Positions 46,105 to 54,825 of a DNA stretch of 64,000 nucleotides are shown here, one piece after another. The position numbers were made by a program, and so were the translations under genes. The first letter of the stretch is position 1. Every line of letters begins with the position of its first letter. The notes below the pieces were generated by a model that did no database searches, was not told the DNA's origin, and saw only the letters and a list, made by a program, of their open reading frames with translations. The DNA lies in NCBI GenBank assembly GCA_963793675.1, contig CAWCBA010000010.1:186001-250000 (forward strand), written 5' to 3'. Source of the stretch: RPQJ01 sp963793675 (GTDB taxonomy: Bacteria > Pseudomonadota > Gammaproteobacteria > Steroidobacterales > Steroidobacteraceae).

Positions 46105-47196
46105 ATGGGAATGCGCACACCGCTTTTCGATACCCACGTCGCGGCCGGGGCCCGCACCGTCGACTTCGGCGGCTGGGACATGCCCGTCAACTACGGCTCG
46201 CAGATCGAGGAGCACCACGCCGTGCGCCGCGACGCCGGCATGTTCGACGTCTCGCACATGTGCGTGGTCGACCTGCGCGGCGACCGGGTGCGCGACTACC
46301 TGCGCCGCCTGCTCGCGAACGACGTCGCCAGGCTGACGCAACCCGGCAAGGCGCTGTATTCCTGCATGCTGCGGGACCACGGCGGCGTGATCGACGACCT
46401 CATCGTCTACTACATGAACGACCACTGGTATCGCATGGTCGTGAACGCCGGCACGCGCGACAAGGACCTCGATTGGCTGCGGCAGGTCGCCGCCGGCTAC
46501 GGCGTGGCGGTCGAGCCGCGCACCGATCTCGCGATGATCGCCGTGCAGGGCCCGAACGCGCGCGCCAAGGTCGCGGGCATCATCGAGCCGACGATCGCAA
46601 AGCGCGCGCTCGAGATCGAGCCGTTCTTCGGCATCGACACGGGCAAGCTCTTCATCGCACGCACGGGCTACACCGGCGAAGATGGCTTCGAAATCATGTT
46701 GCCGGCCGAACAAGCCGTGGCGCTGTGGCAGGGATTGCGCGTGGTGGGAGTGGCGCCGTGCGGACTCGGCGCACGCGACACGCTGCGCCTCGAGGCTGGC
46801 ATGAATCTCTACGGCAACGACATGGACGAGACCACCTCGCCACTGGAATCCGGCCTCGGCTGGACGATCGCATGGGAACCGCAGGACCGCGATTTCATCG
46901 GCCGTGGCGCGCTTGCAGCACAGAAGGCTGCCGGCGATACGCGCAAGCTCGTCGGCCTGCTGGTCGAGGACCGCGCCGTGCTGCGTTCGCACCAGAAGGT
47001 GCTGGTCGCCGCGGTTGGCGAGGGCGAGGTCACCAGCGGCACGTTCTCGCCCACGCTGCAGCGATCGATCGGCTTTGCGCGCGTGCCGGCCAGGACCGGT
47101 GACCGCTGCGAGGTCGAGATCCGCGGCAAGCTGGTCGCGGCGCGCGTCGTGCGCCCGCCGTTCGTCCGCAATGGCAAGGTCGCCATCGCCGTGTAA
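46105..47196 (+). CDS. gcvT: Glycine cleavage system T protein
   Basis: This is the aminomethyltransferase that moves the aminomethyl carbon to THF, releasing ammonia. It has PLFDTHVAAGARTVDFGGWDMPVNYGSQIEEHHAVR (start), FDVSHMCVVDL, NAGTRDKDLDWL, FIARTGYTGEDGFEIMLP (the catalytic Asp region) and LRLEAGMNLYGNDMDETTSP. The 363-residue length is typical. The start is ATG 46105, preceded by GGGA, and an ATG at 46111 is an alternative. It is regulated by the upstream glycine riboswitch. It is the first gene of gcvT-gcvH-gcvPA-gcvPB. Confidence 0.96.
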   Translation: MGMRTPLFDTHVAAGARTVDFGGWDMPVNYGSQIEEHHAVRRDAGMFDVSHMCVVDLRGDRVRDYLRRLLANDVARLTQPGKALYSCMLRDHGGVIDDLIVYYMNDHWYRMVVNAGTRDKDLDWLRQVAAGYGVAVEPRTDLAMIAVQGPNARAKVAGIIEPTIAKRALEIEPFFGIDTGKLFIARTGYTGEDGFEIMLPAEQAVALWQGLRVVGVAPCGLGARDTLRLEAGMNLYGNDMDETTSPLESGLGWTIAWEPQDRDFIGRGALAAQKAAGDTRKLVGLLVEDRAVLRSHQKVLVAAVGEGEVTSGTFSPTLQRSIGFARVPARTGDRCEVEIRGKLVAARVVRPPFVRNGKVAIAV

Positions 47197-47267
47197 GCGA
47201 CACCGCGACCGCACCGGATTTTTCAACGCCTGCGATTCAACCTTCAGAACTTTCCAAGGATTCCGTC

Positions 47268-47663
47268 ATGAGCAACATTCCGGCCGACCTCCGCTTCCAG
47301 AAATCCCACGAGTGGGCGCGCCTCGAGGCCGACGGCACGATCACCATCGGCATCTCCGATCACGCGCAGCAGGCGCTCGGCGATCTCGTGTTCGTCGAAG
47401 CGCCGGAACCGGGCCGTCACGTGAATGCGGGTGAAGCCTGCGCGGTCGTCGAGTCCGTGAAGGCCGCCTCAGACGTCTACAGCCCGGTCAGCGGTGAAGT
47501 CGTGGCCGGCAATGCCGACCTCGGCGGCCAGCCCGAACTGATCAACACCGACCCGTACGGCGCCGGCTGGATCATGCGCGTGCGCCCGGACGACAAGGCC
47601 CAGTTCGCGTCCATGCTGGACGCGACGGCCTACGCGGCCGCCCTCGCTGCCGAGACGCACTAA
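47268..47663 (+). CDS. gcvH: Glycine cleavage system H protein
   Basis: This is a 131-residue lipoyl carrier protein. The lipoylated Lys is in CAVVESVKAASDVYSPVSGE, with the typical KSHEWARLEADGTITIGISD start and the C-terminal LINTDPYGAGWIMRV. It shuttles the aminomethyl group between the P, T and L proteins. The lipoamide dehydrogenase (L protein) gene is not in the window. It lies 71 bases after gcvT with an AAGGA ribosome-binding site. Confidence 0.97.
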   Translation: MSNIPADLRFQKSHEWARLEADGTITIGISDHAQQALGDLVFVEAPEPGRHVNAGEACAVVESVKAASDVYSPVSGEVVAGNADLGGQPELINTDPYGAGWIMRVRPDDKAQFASMLDATAYAAALAAETH

Positions 47664-47681
47664 GCACCACGGAGGGGCGTC

Positions 47682-49058
47682 ATGCCTTTCATCCCGCACA
47701 CGGAAAACGACATCCGCACGATGCTCGAAGCGATCGGCGCGCCGGACATCGACGCGCTGTTCGAGGAGATCCCGGCGAATCTGCGCGCTCCCGGCCTGCC
47801 GGGCGTGCCGCCGGCGCTCAACGAAATGCAAGTGGGCCGGTTGATGGCCGATTTCGCGGCATGCGACGGTCGCCCGCTCAATTTCATCGGCGCGGGTGCG
47901 TACGAGCACCACATCCCGTCCGCGGTGTGGTCGATCGTGACGCGCGGCGAGTTCTACAGCGCCTACACCCCGTACCAGGCCGAAGCGAGCCAGGGCACGC
48001 TGCAGTTGCTGTACGAGTACCAGACGATGATGGCGAGCCTGACCGGGCTCGACATCTCGAACGCGTCGCTCTACGACGGCGCCTCGGGCCTCGCCGAGGC
48101 ATGCCTGATGTCCGTGCGCGCCAATCGCAAGTCGAAATCGCAGCGCATCCTGCTGCCGGTCGCGCTCAACCCGACCTACCGCGACGTGGTGCAGGTGATC
48201 GCCGGCAACCAGAACATCGCGTTCGAGCTGCTGCCGTACGACCAGAAGGGCGGACAGACGCTGGTCGCGGCGCTCGAGCAGTATGGCGGCCAGGACATCA
48301 CGGCCGTGGTGCTGCAGCACCCGAACTTCTTCGGCACGCTCGAAGACGTCGACGCGGCGACCGACTGGGCGCACGCGAACAACGCGCTGATGATCGGCGT
48401 GGTCAACCCGACTTCGCTCGCCGTGCTGAAGCCGCCGGGCCAGTGGGGCAAGCTCGGTGCCGACATTGCCATTGGCGACGGGCAGCCGCTCGGCGTGCCG
48501 CTGTCGTCGGGTGGGCCGTATTTCGGCTTCATGGCGACGCGCACGGAACACGTGCGCCAGATGCCGGGCCGCATCATCGGCCGCACGCTCGACCTCGACG
48601 GCAAGGCTGGTTTCACGCTCACGCTGCAGGCGCGTGAGCAGCACATCCGCCGCAGCAAGGCGACCTCCAACATCTGCACCAACCAGGGCCTGCTGGTGAC
48701 GGCCGCGACGATCTACATGTCGCTGCTCGGGGCGAAGGGCCTCGCGCAGGTGGCGGCGACGTCGATGCAGCGCACGCAGCAACTGGTGGATGCGCTGACG
48801 CGCGTGCCCGGCGTGCGGCTCGCCTTCGATCGCCCGCGGTTCCACGAGGCGGTGCTGTTGCTCGATCGCCCGGTCAAGCCGGTGCTCGAGGCGCTGGCGC
48901 GCCGCGGCATCGTCGGCGGCGCGGACATTTCGGCACGCTTCCCGTCGCTTGGGAATGCACTGCTGGTGTGTGCCACCGAGACCCGCACGCTCGCCGACAT
49001 CGAAACCTATGCGCAGGCGCTCACCGAGACGATGCGCAGCTCCGCGGCCGCGGCCTGA
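47682..49058 (+). CDS. gcvPA: Glycine dehydrogenase (decarboxylating) subunit 1
   Basis: This is the N-terminal half of the P protein, encoded separately as in many gammaproteobacteria and Gram-positives. It starts MPFIPHTENDIRTMLEAIGA and contains FIGAGAYEHHIPSAVWSI, SRGEFYSAYTPYQAEASQGTL-type sequence (GEFYSAYTPYQAEASQGTLQ) and NPTSLAVLKPPGQWGKLGAD. 458 residues is normal. It heterotetramerises with GcvPB. No frameshift is present. Confidence 0.96.
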   Translation: MPFIPHTENDIRTMLEAIGAPDIDALFEEIPANLRAPGLPGVPPALNEMQVGRLMADFAACDGRPLNFIGAGAYEHHIPSAVWSIVTRGEFYSAYTPYQAEASQGTLQLLYEYQTMMASLTGLDISNASLYDGASGLAEACLMSVRANRKSKSQRILLPVALNPTYRDVVQVIAGNQNIAFELLPYDQKGGQTLVAALEQYGGQDITAVVLQHPNFFGTLEDVDAATDWAHANNALMIGVVNPTSLAVLKPPGQWGKLGADIAIGDGQPLGVPLSSGGPYFGFMATRTEHVRQMPGRIIGRTLDLDGKAGFTLTLQAREQHIRRSKATSNICTNQGLLVTAATIYMSLLGAKGLAQVAATSMQRTQQLVDALTRVPGVRLAFDRPRFHEAVLLLDRPVKPVLEALARRGIVGGADISARFPSLGNALLVCATETRTLADIETYAQALTETMRSSAAAA

Positions 49059-49075
49059 GCCAGGGAATGAAAGCC

Positions 49076-50530
49076 ATGCATGAAAAGCTGATATTCGAGC
49101 ACTCCGCGCCCGGCCGCAGCGCCGACGCGCAGTACCCGCAGGTACCCGTCGAGGCGCCGGTTCCCGCGGCACTGCGCCGTGCCAGTGCACCGTTGCTGCC
49201 CGAGGTGTCGGAGCTGCAGGCGGTGCGCCATTTCACGCGCCTGTCGCAACTCAACTTCTCCATCGACACGCATTTCTACCCGCTGGGGTCGTGCACGATG
49301 AAGTACAACCCGAAAGCCTGTAACCAGTACGCGATGCTGCCGGAGCTGCTCAACCGGCATCCGCTCGCGCCGGAATCGACGGGGCAGGGCATCCTGCAGA
49401 TCCTGTTCGAGCTGCAGGAAATGCTGAAGGAAGTGACCGGCATGCGCGGCGTGTCGCTCACGCCGATGGCGGGCGCGCAGGGCGAGTTTGCCGGCGTGGC
49501 CATGATTCGCGCGTACCACAAGGCCCGCAAGGACTTCGCACGGATCGAGATCATCGTGCCGGATGCCGCGCACGGCACGAACCCTGCGACAGCGACGATG
49601 TGCGGCTGCACCGTCAAGGAGATCCCGACGCTGCACAATGGCGACATCGACCTCGAATCGCTCAAGGCAGCGGTCGGTCCGCAGACGGCCGGCATCATGC
49701 TGACCAACCCGTCGACGATCGGCGTGTTCGAGCGGCACATCGACGACGTGCGCCGGATCGTGCACGAGGCCGGCGGCCTGTTGTACTACGACGGCGCCAA
49801 CCTCAACGCGATCCTGGGCAAGGTGCGCCCGGGCGACATGGGGTTCGACGTCATCCACATGAACCTGCACAAGACCTTCTCGACGCCGCACGGCGGCGGC
49901 GGGCCGGGCTCGGGCGCGGTGGGCGTCAGCGAGCGGCTGCTGCCGTTCATGCCCGTGCCGATCGTCGGCATGGACGGCGACCGCTACCGCTGGCTCGACG
50001 AGAAGGACCTGCCGCAGACCATCGGCCGGCTGTCGAACTTCATGGGTAACACGGGCGTGTTGCTGCGCGCTTACATCTACATGCGCATGCTCGGCCGCGA
50101 CGGCATGCAGCGCGTGTCGGAGTTCGCGACGCTGAACTCAAATTACCTGGCTGCACGACTGCGGGCTGCCGGGTTCGAACTTGCGTACCCGGAGCGCCGG
50201 GCGAGCCACGAGTTCATCGTCACGCTGCGGCGCGAGGCCCGCGAGTGGGGCACCAACGCGATGGATTTTGCCAAGCGCCTGCTGGATTACGGCTTTCACG
50301 CGCCGACGACCTATTTCCCGCTGCTGGTCCCGGAGTGCCTGCTGATCGAGCCGACCGAAACCGAATCGAAGGAAGAGCTGGATGCCTTCGTCGACGCCAT
50401 GATCGCGATCCGGCGCGAAGCCGAAACAGAGCCTGATAAGCTCAAGGGCGCGCCGTGGACCCTCCCGGTGCGTCGCCTGGACGATGTCCGCGCGGCGAAA
50501 CACCTCGACCTGACCTGGAAGGCTGCATGA
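49076..50530 (+). CDS. gcvPB: Glycine dehydrogenase (decarboxylating) subunit 2
   Basis: This is the PLP-bearing half of the P protein. It contains LGSCTMKYNPKACNQYAMLP, VPDAAHGTNPATATMCGC and HMNLHKTFSTPHGGGGPGSG. The Lys of HKTFSTPHGGGG carries PLP. It ends after LVPECLLIEPTETESKEELD. I chose ATG 49076 because an AGGGA motif is 9 bases upstream of it, although ATG 49067 is 9 bases earlier in frame. The stop overlaps dgkA (ATGA). Separate P1 and P2 subunits distinguish this organism from E. coli. Confidence 0.95.
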   Translation: MHEKLIFEHSAPGRSADAQYPQVPVEAPVPAALRRASAPLLPEVSELQAVRHFTRLSQLNFSIDTHFYPLGSCTMKYNPKACNQYAMLPELLNRHPLAPESTGQGILQILFELQEMLKEVTGMRGVSLTPMAGAQGEFAGVAMIRAYHKARKDFARIEIIVPDAAHGTNPATATMCGCTVKEIPTLHNGDIDLESLKAAVGPQTAGIMLTNPSTIGVFERHIDDVRRIVHEAGGLLYYDGANLNAILGKVRPGDMGFDVIHMNLHKTFSTPHGGGGPGSGAVGVSERLLPFMPVPIVGMDGDRYRWLDEKDLPQTIGRLSNFMGNTGVLLRAYIYMRMLGRDGMQRVSEFATLNSNYLAARLRAAGFELAYPERRASHEFIVTLRREAREWGTNAMDFAKRLLDYGFHAPTTYFPLLVPECLLIEPTETESKEELDAFVDAMIAIRREAETEPDKLKGAPWTLPVRRLDDVRAAKHLDLTWKAA

Positions 50531-50913
50531 CGCGAGTCCTGCGAGAAGGCAACCGGCCCAAGGGCCTGACCCGGCTCTGGCTGGCGACGCTCAACTCGCG
50601 GCGAGGATTCCAGCAGTGCTACCGCAGCGAAGCGGCCTTCCGCCAGGAAGTCTGGCTGGCCTGTCTGTTGCTGCCGACCGGCCTGTGGTTGGGACAGGAC
50701 GGGGTCGAGCGTGCGCTGCTGGTGGGGAGCGTCATCGTCCTGCTGATCGTCGAGTTGCTGAACACCGGCATCGAAGTCGTGGTCGACCGGATCGGGGTCG
50801 AACGGCATCACTTGTCTGGCTTCGCCAAGGACGTCGGCTCGGCCGCGGTCTTCTTCGGCCTCGTGCTGTTATTCTCTACCTGGGCGCTGATCCTCTGGGA
50901 TCGCTTCTTCTGA
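50527..50913 (+). CDS. dgkA: Diacylglycerol kinase
   Basis: This is a 128-residue integral-membrane DgkA that phosphorylates diacylglycerol to recycle lipid. It has RRGFQQCYRSEAAFRQEVW near the surface helix and the active-site signature ELLNTGIEVVVDRIGVERHH, with FAKDVGSAAVFFGLVLL. Three hydrophobic helices fit the trimeric fold. It overlaps gcvPB by 4 bases (ATGA), so it may be expressed with the glycine-cleavage operon. Confidence 0.95.
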   Translation: MTRVLREGNRPKGLTRLWLATLNSRRGFQQCYRSEAAFRQEVWLACLLLPTGLWLGQDGVERALLVGSVIVLLIVELLNTGIEVVVDRIGVERHHLSGFAKDVGSAAVFFGLVLLFSTWALILWDRFF

Positions 50914-50933
50914 TCCAACGACGAGTAACGCTC

Positions 50934-51007
50934 CGCGCGCGCGCGCGTCTCCTCTTCCGGCTAACCCCTTCCTGGCCTTCCTCACCCTTCCTCATCTTCC
51001 CCCTCCT
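50934..51007 (+). repeat. (CG)7 run followed by a pyrimidine-rich leader
   Basis: Fourteen alternating C/G bases (50934-50947) run into a 60-base stretch that is about 90% C/T up to the kinase ATG at 51008. No purine-rich ribosome-binding site is present. The CG run is a Z-DNA-type sequence. Confidence 0.7.
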
Positions 51008-51940
51008 ATGACAGCACTAGTCTGCGGCTCCCTGGCGTTCGATACCGTCATGGTCTTTCCCGGTCGCTTCCGCGAGCACATCCTCGCCGACCGCATCCAC
51101 ATGCTGAACGTGTCGTTCCTGGTGCCGAGCATGCGGCGCAATTTCGGCGGCTGTGCCGGCAACATCGCCTACAACCTCCAGTTGCTCGGCGAGAAGGGCG
51201 AGCCGATGGGGACGGTGGGCCACGACTTCGAGCCGTACCGTCGCTGGCTCAAGGCCTGCAAGGTAAGCCTCGACTACGTGCGCGAGCTCGACGACGCATT
51301 CACCGCGCAGGCGTTCATCACGACGGACCTCGACGACAACCAGATCACCGCCTTCCACCCGGGCGCGATGGCGCTGTCCCACCTCAATGCCGTGCCGACG
51401 ACTGCGGGCGTCACGCTCGGCGTGGTGGCGCCGGACGGCCGCGACGGCATGATCGAGCACGCGTCGCAGTTCGCGGCGGCGGGCATCCCGTGGCTGTTCG
51501 ACCCCGGCCAGGGCCTGCCGATGTTCGACGGCGAGGCACTGCGCGATTTCATCGGCAAGGCCACCTGGGTCGCGGTCAACGACTACGAAGGCCAGATGCT
51601 GCAGGAGCGGACGGGTTGGGGCCCGGACGAGATCGCCAGCAAGGTCCGTGCCTACATCGTCACCAAGGGCGCCGAGGGCAGCGTCATCCATGCCGACGGC
51701 CAGCAGCACCGGATCCCGACGGCCAGGCCCGCCGAGATCAAGGATCCGACCGGCTGCGGCGATGCGTACCGCGCCGGACTTATTTTTGGCCTCATGAATG
51801 AACTCGACTGGGAGACCACTGGTCGAATCGCTTCACTGATGGGTTCCATCAAGATCGCTCACACCGGCACGCAGAACCACCGCTTCGACATGAACGAATT
51901 CAAGCAGCGCTTCAGCGCGGCGTACGGCCGCGAACTGTGA
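51008..51940 (+). CDS. PfkB family sugar or adenosine kinase
   Basis: This is a 310-residue PfkB-fold kinase. It has an N-terminal FDTVMVFPGRF, the sugar-binding NFGGCAGNIAYNLQLLGE, the PfkB signature 2 IKDPTGCGDAYRAGLIFG with the catalytic Asp in GCGDAYR, and SIKIAHTGTQNH at the end. It resembles the adenosine/ribokinase branch, though the substrate is not certain. It starts directly after a pyrimidine-rich leader without a ribosome-binding site. Its stop overlaps the start of the protease gene (GTGA), so the two are coupled. Confidence 0.88.
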   Translation: MTALVCGSLAFDTVMVFPGRFREHILADRIHMLNVSFLVPSMRRNFGGCAGNIAYNLQLLGEKGEPMGTVGHDFEPYRRWLKACKVSLDYVRELDDAFTAQAFITTDLDDNQITAFHPGAMALSHLNAVPTTAGVTLGVVAPDGRDGMIEHASQFAAAGIPWLFDPGQGLPMFDGEALRDFIGKATWVAVNDYEGQMLQERTGWGPDEIASKVRAYIVTKGAEGSVIHADGQQHRIPTARPAEIKDPTGCGDAYRAGLIFGLMNELDWETTGRIASLMGSIKIAHTGTQNHRFDMNEFKQRFSAAYGREL

Positions 51941-54777
51941 CCCCCTGGCTGGCGGACGCCCGCATCGCTGCGGGCCCGAGACTTGTCCGGCTGCTGCTGC
52001 TGCCGTTGCTGGCCGTCGGTCTCGTCGGCGGCGCATCCGCCGCCGAAAGCCCTGCCTGGGATCGTACGATCGAGCGTATCGCGCCATCGGTCGTGACCAT
52101 CGAAATCGACCAGACCCGCGCCTTCGACACGGAGTGGAACCAGTCGAGCCAGGCGACGGGCTTCGTAGTTGACGCCGTGCGGGGCCTGATCCTGACCAAC
52201 CGGCATGTCGTTACACCCGGACCCGTGGTCGCGACCGCTGTATTCCAGAACCGCGAGGAAGTGGAACTGCACGCCGTCTATCGCGACCCGGTGCACGACT
52301 TCGGCATCTATCGCTACGATCCGGCCAAGCTCCGGTACGTCCAGCCCGCGGCGCTGCCTTTGTATCCGGAGGGCGCGCGCGTCGGCACCGAGATCCGCGT
52401 CGTCGGCAATGACGCCGGCGAACAGCTGTCCATCCTGGCGGGAACACTCGCGCGGCTCGATCGCGCAGCGCCGGAATATGGGGTCGGCAAGTACAACGAT
52501 TTCAACACGTTCTACGTGCAGGCTGCTTCCGGCACCTCGGGCGGCTCCTCGGGTTCACCCGTCATCGACATCCAGGGTCGCGTCGTCGCGTTGAACGCCG
52601 GCGGCAGCAGCGGGGCGCAATCGAGCTTCTACCTGCCGCTCGGCCGCGTGCAGCGTGCGTTGCAACTGATACAGCGCGGCGAGCCCGTGTCGCGTGGCAC
52701 CCTGCAGACCGTGTTCAACTACACGCCGTACGACGAACTCGGACGGCTCGGATTGCAGGCCGCCACGCAGGAGGCCGCGCGCAAGGCGCGCCCCGACCTG
52801 ACCGGCATGCTGGTGGTGGACGAGGTGCTGCCGGGCTCGCCGACCGAAGGCAAGCTGCAGCCGGGCGACATTCTCACGCACGTGAACGGCCAGCTGGTGA
52901 CCACTTTCCAGCCGCTCGAGGAAGTCCTCGACGGTTCCGTCGGCGGCAAGGTCGACATCGTCGTCGAGCGCGGCGGCGAAAAGCTGCGGCAGACGCTGCC
53001 CGTGGGCGACTTGCACGCAATCACGCCCTCGGAGTTCTTCGAGTTCGGCGATGCCGTGGTGCATACCCTCTCGTACCAGATGGCGCGACACTTCAATGCG
53101 CCGGTGCGCGGCGTGTTCGTCGCCAACCCCGGCTACGTGCTGAACGCGGCGGGCGTGCCGCGCGGCGCGCTGATTTCCAGCGTGAACGGCAAGCCGGTCG
53201 CGACGATGGCCGACTTCCGCGCAATCGTCGCTACGCTGCCACAGGGCGAGCGCGCGGCTCTGCGCTACTCCACGCTCGACGACCCGACGGGCTCGGAGAC
53301 TCGTGTGATGCGGATGGACCGCGCCTGGTTCCCGGCGAGGGTCTGCCGGCGCGACGACAATACCGGTCTCTGGCCGTGCGCAGAACTGCCGGCGGCGCCC
53401 GCCGCGGCAGCGGTCCAGCCCGCCCGCACGAATTTCGCCGGGGAAGCCGACAAGCGCTCGAACGGGCTCGCGGCTTCGCTGGTGCTCGTCACTTTCGACA
53501 TGCCGTTTTCGGTCGCGGGCATCACCGAGCGCAACTACCACGGCACCGGCGTCATCGTCGACGTCGAGCGCGGGCTCGTGGTCGTCGACCGCAACACGGT
53601 GCCGGTGGCGGCAGGCGACGTGCGCATCACGATCGGCGGCTCGATCGAGGTCCCGGGCAAGGTTGAATACGTCCATCCGCTGCACAACCTGTCGGTCGTT
53701 TCGTTCGACCCGAAGGCGCTCGACGGCACGCCCATCCGGGCCGTGAAGTTCGACACGCGCGAACTCGAGTCTGGCGAACCGGTGACGGTCGTCGGCCTCG
53801 GTGCTGATTCGCGGCTGCGGACGCTCGCGACCTACGTCGCGACGATGGACGACGTGAATTTCCCGCTGTCGCGCACCCTGCAGTTCCGCGACGCCAACCT
53901 CGAAGTCGTCTCGCTGGTGAATTCTCCCTCGGATTTCGACGGCGTGATCACCGGCAAGGATGGCCGCGTCCGTGCGCTGTGGTCGAGTTTCGCCACCGAA
54001 GGCGCGCGCGACACCGTGCAGGTCAACCGCGGCATGCCGGCTGCGGTCGTGCTCGAGGCCGTGGCGGCCGCACGGGACCACAAGCCGCTCTATTCGCTCG
54101 AAATCGAGTTCGAGGCGCTGCCGATCGCCGCCGCGCGCAAGCTGGGGCTACCGCCCGGATGGGTCGAAAGGCTGGAAACGCGTAACCCGGCACACCGTCA
54201 GGTGCTCGCCGTCTCGAGAGTCGCCGCGGGATCCGGCGCGGCCAAGGTGCTGCAGGAGGGCGACCTGCTGCTGGCCGTCAATGGCGTGACGCTCAACCGG
54301 TTCCGCGAAGTGGAGGAGGCGACGCAGTCACCCCGCGTGCAGGTCACGGTGCTGCGCGACGGCGCGGAGAAAACCGTCGACCTGGATACCGCCGCGCTCC
54401 GTGGTGAGGACATCGATCGCCTGTTGCTCTGGGCTGGTGCCGTGCTCCATGCACCGCACCGCGCGATGACGATCCAGCGCTCGATCCCGCCCGAAGGCGT
54501 CTTCGTGGCGTACTTCGCCTATGGTTCGCCATCGACTCGCTACGGTTTGTTCGCCGGGCGCCGCATCGTGGAGGTGGATGGACGGCCGACACCCGACCTC
54601 GACGCATTCATTGCCGCGGTGCGCGGCCGTGCAGATCGTTCATCGGTGCGTCTCAAGACGGTCACCTGGAACGGTTCGACGGGCGTGACGACGCTGAAGC
54701 TCGACCAGAATTACTGGCCGGCGTATGACCTGCGTCGCAACGCGGGCGGCGAGTGGGAGCGTAAGGCGATTCCTTGA
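51937..54777 (+). CDS. Nma111-like HtrA serine protease with two protease-like domains and PDZ repeats
   Basis: This is a 946-residue exported HtrA-type protein with a signal-like start (LVRLLLLPLLAVGLVGGASA). The first protease domain has His90 in LTNRHVV, Asp121 in PVHDFGIYRYD and Ser205 in ASGTSGGSSGSPVIDIQG. A PDZ domain follows (GMLVVDEVLPGSPTEGKLQP) and then a second (VFVANPGYVLNAAGVPRGAL). A second protease-like domain begins near residue 505. Its catalytic positions read VVVDRNTVP, PLHNLSVVSFDP and NSPSDFDGV, so His, Asp and Ser are lost. Two more PDZ-like repeats follow (LAVSRVAAGSGAAKVLQEGD and VFVAYFAYGSPSTRYGLFAG). The layout matches yeast Nma111. It is coupled to the kinase upstream. 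Confidence 0.85.
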   Translation: MTPWLADARIAAGPRLVRLLLLPLLAVGLVGGASAAESPAWDRTIERIAPSVVTIEIDQTRAFDTEWNQSSQATGFVVDAVRGLILTNRHVVTPGPVVATAVFQNREEVELHAVYRDPVHDFGIYRYDPAKLRYVQPAALPLYPEGARVGTEIRVVGNDAGEQLSILAGTLARLDRAAPEYGVGKYNDFNTFYVQAASGTSGGSSGSPVIDIQGRVVALNAGGSSGAQSSFYLPLGRVQRALQLIQRGEPVSRGTLQTVFNYTPYDELGRLGLQAATQEAARKARPDLTGMLVVDEVLPGSPTEGKLQPGDILTHVNGQLVTTFQPLEEVLDGSVGGKVDIVVERGGEKLRQTLPVGDLHAITPSEFFEFGDAVVHTLSYQMARHFNAPVRGVFVANPGYVLNAAGVPRGALISSVNGKPVATMADFRAIVATLPQGERAALRYSTLDDPTGSETRVMRMDRAWFPARVCRRDDNTGLWPCAELPAAPAAAAVQPARTNFAGEADKRSNGLAASLVLVTFDMPFSVAGITERNYHGTGVIVDVERGLVVVDRNTVPVAAGDVRITIGGSIEVPGKVEYVHPLHNLSVVSFDPKALDGTPIRAVKFDTRELESGEPVTVVGLGADSRLRTLATYVATMDDVNFPLSRTLQFRDANLEVVSLVNSPSDFDGVITGKDGRVRALWSSFATEGARDTVQVNRGMPAAVVLEAVAAARDHKPLYSLEIEFEALPIAAARKLGLPPGWVERLETRNPAHRQVLAVSRVAAGSGAAKVLQEGDLLLAVNGVTLNRFREVEEATQSPRVQVTVLRDGAEKTVDLDTAALRGEDIDRLLLWAGAVLHAPHRAMTIQRSIPPEGVFVAYFAYGSPSTRYGLFAGRRIVEVDGRPTPDLDAFIAAVRGRADRSSVRLKTVTWNGSTGVTTLKLDQNYWPAYDLRRNAGGEWERKAIP

Positions 54778-54825
54778 GGCTGCGCCTGCCCGGCGCTCAG
54801 GGATTGACGCTATCATTCGCGTCCT

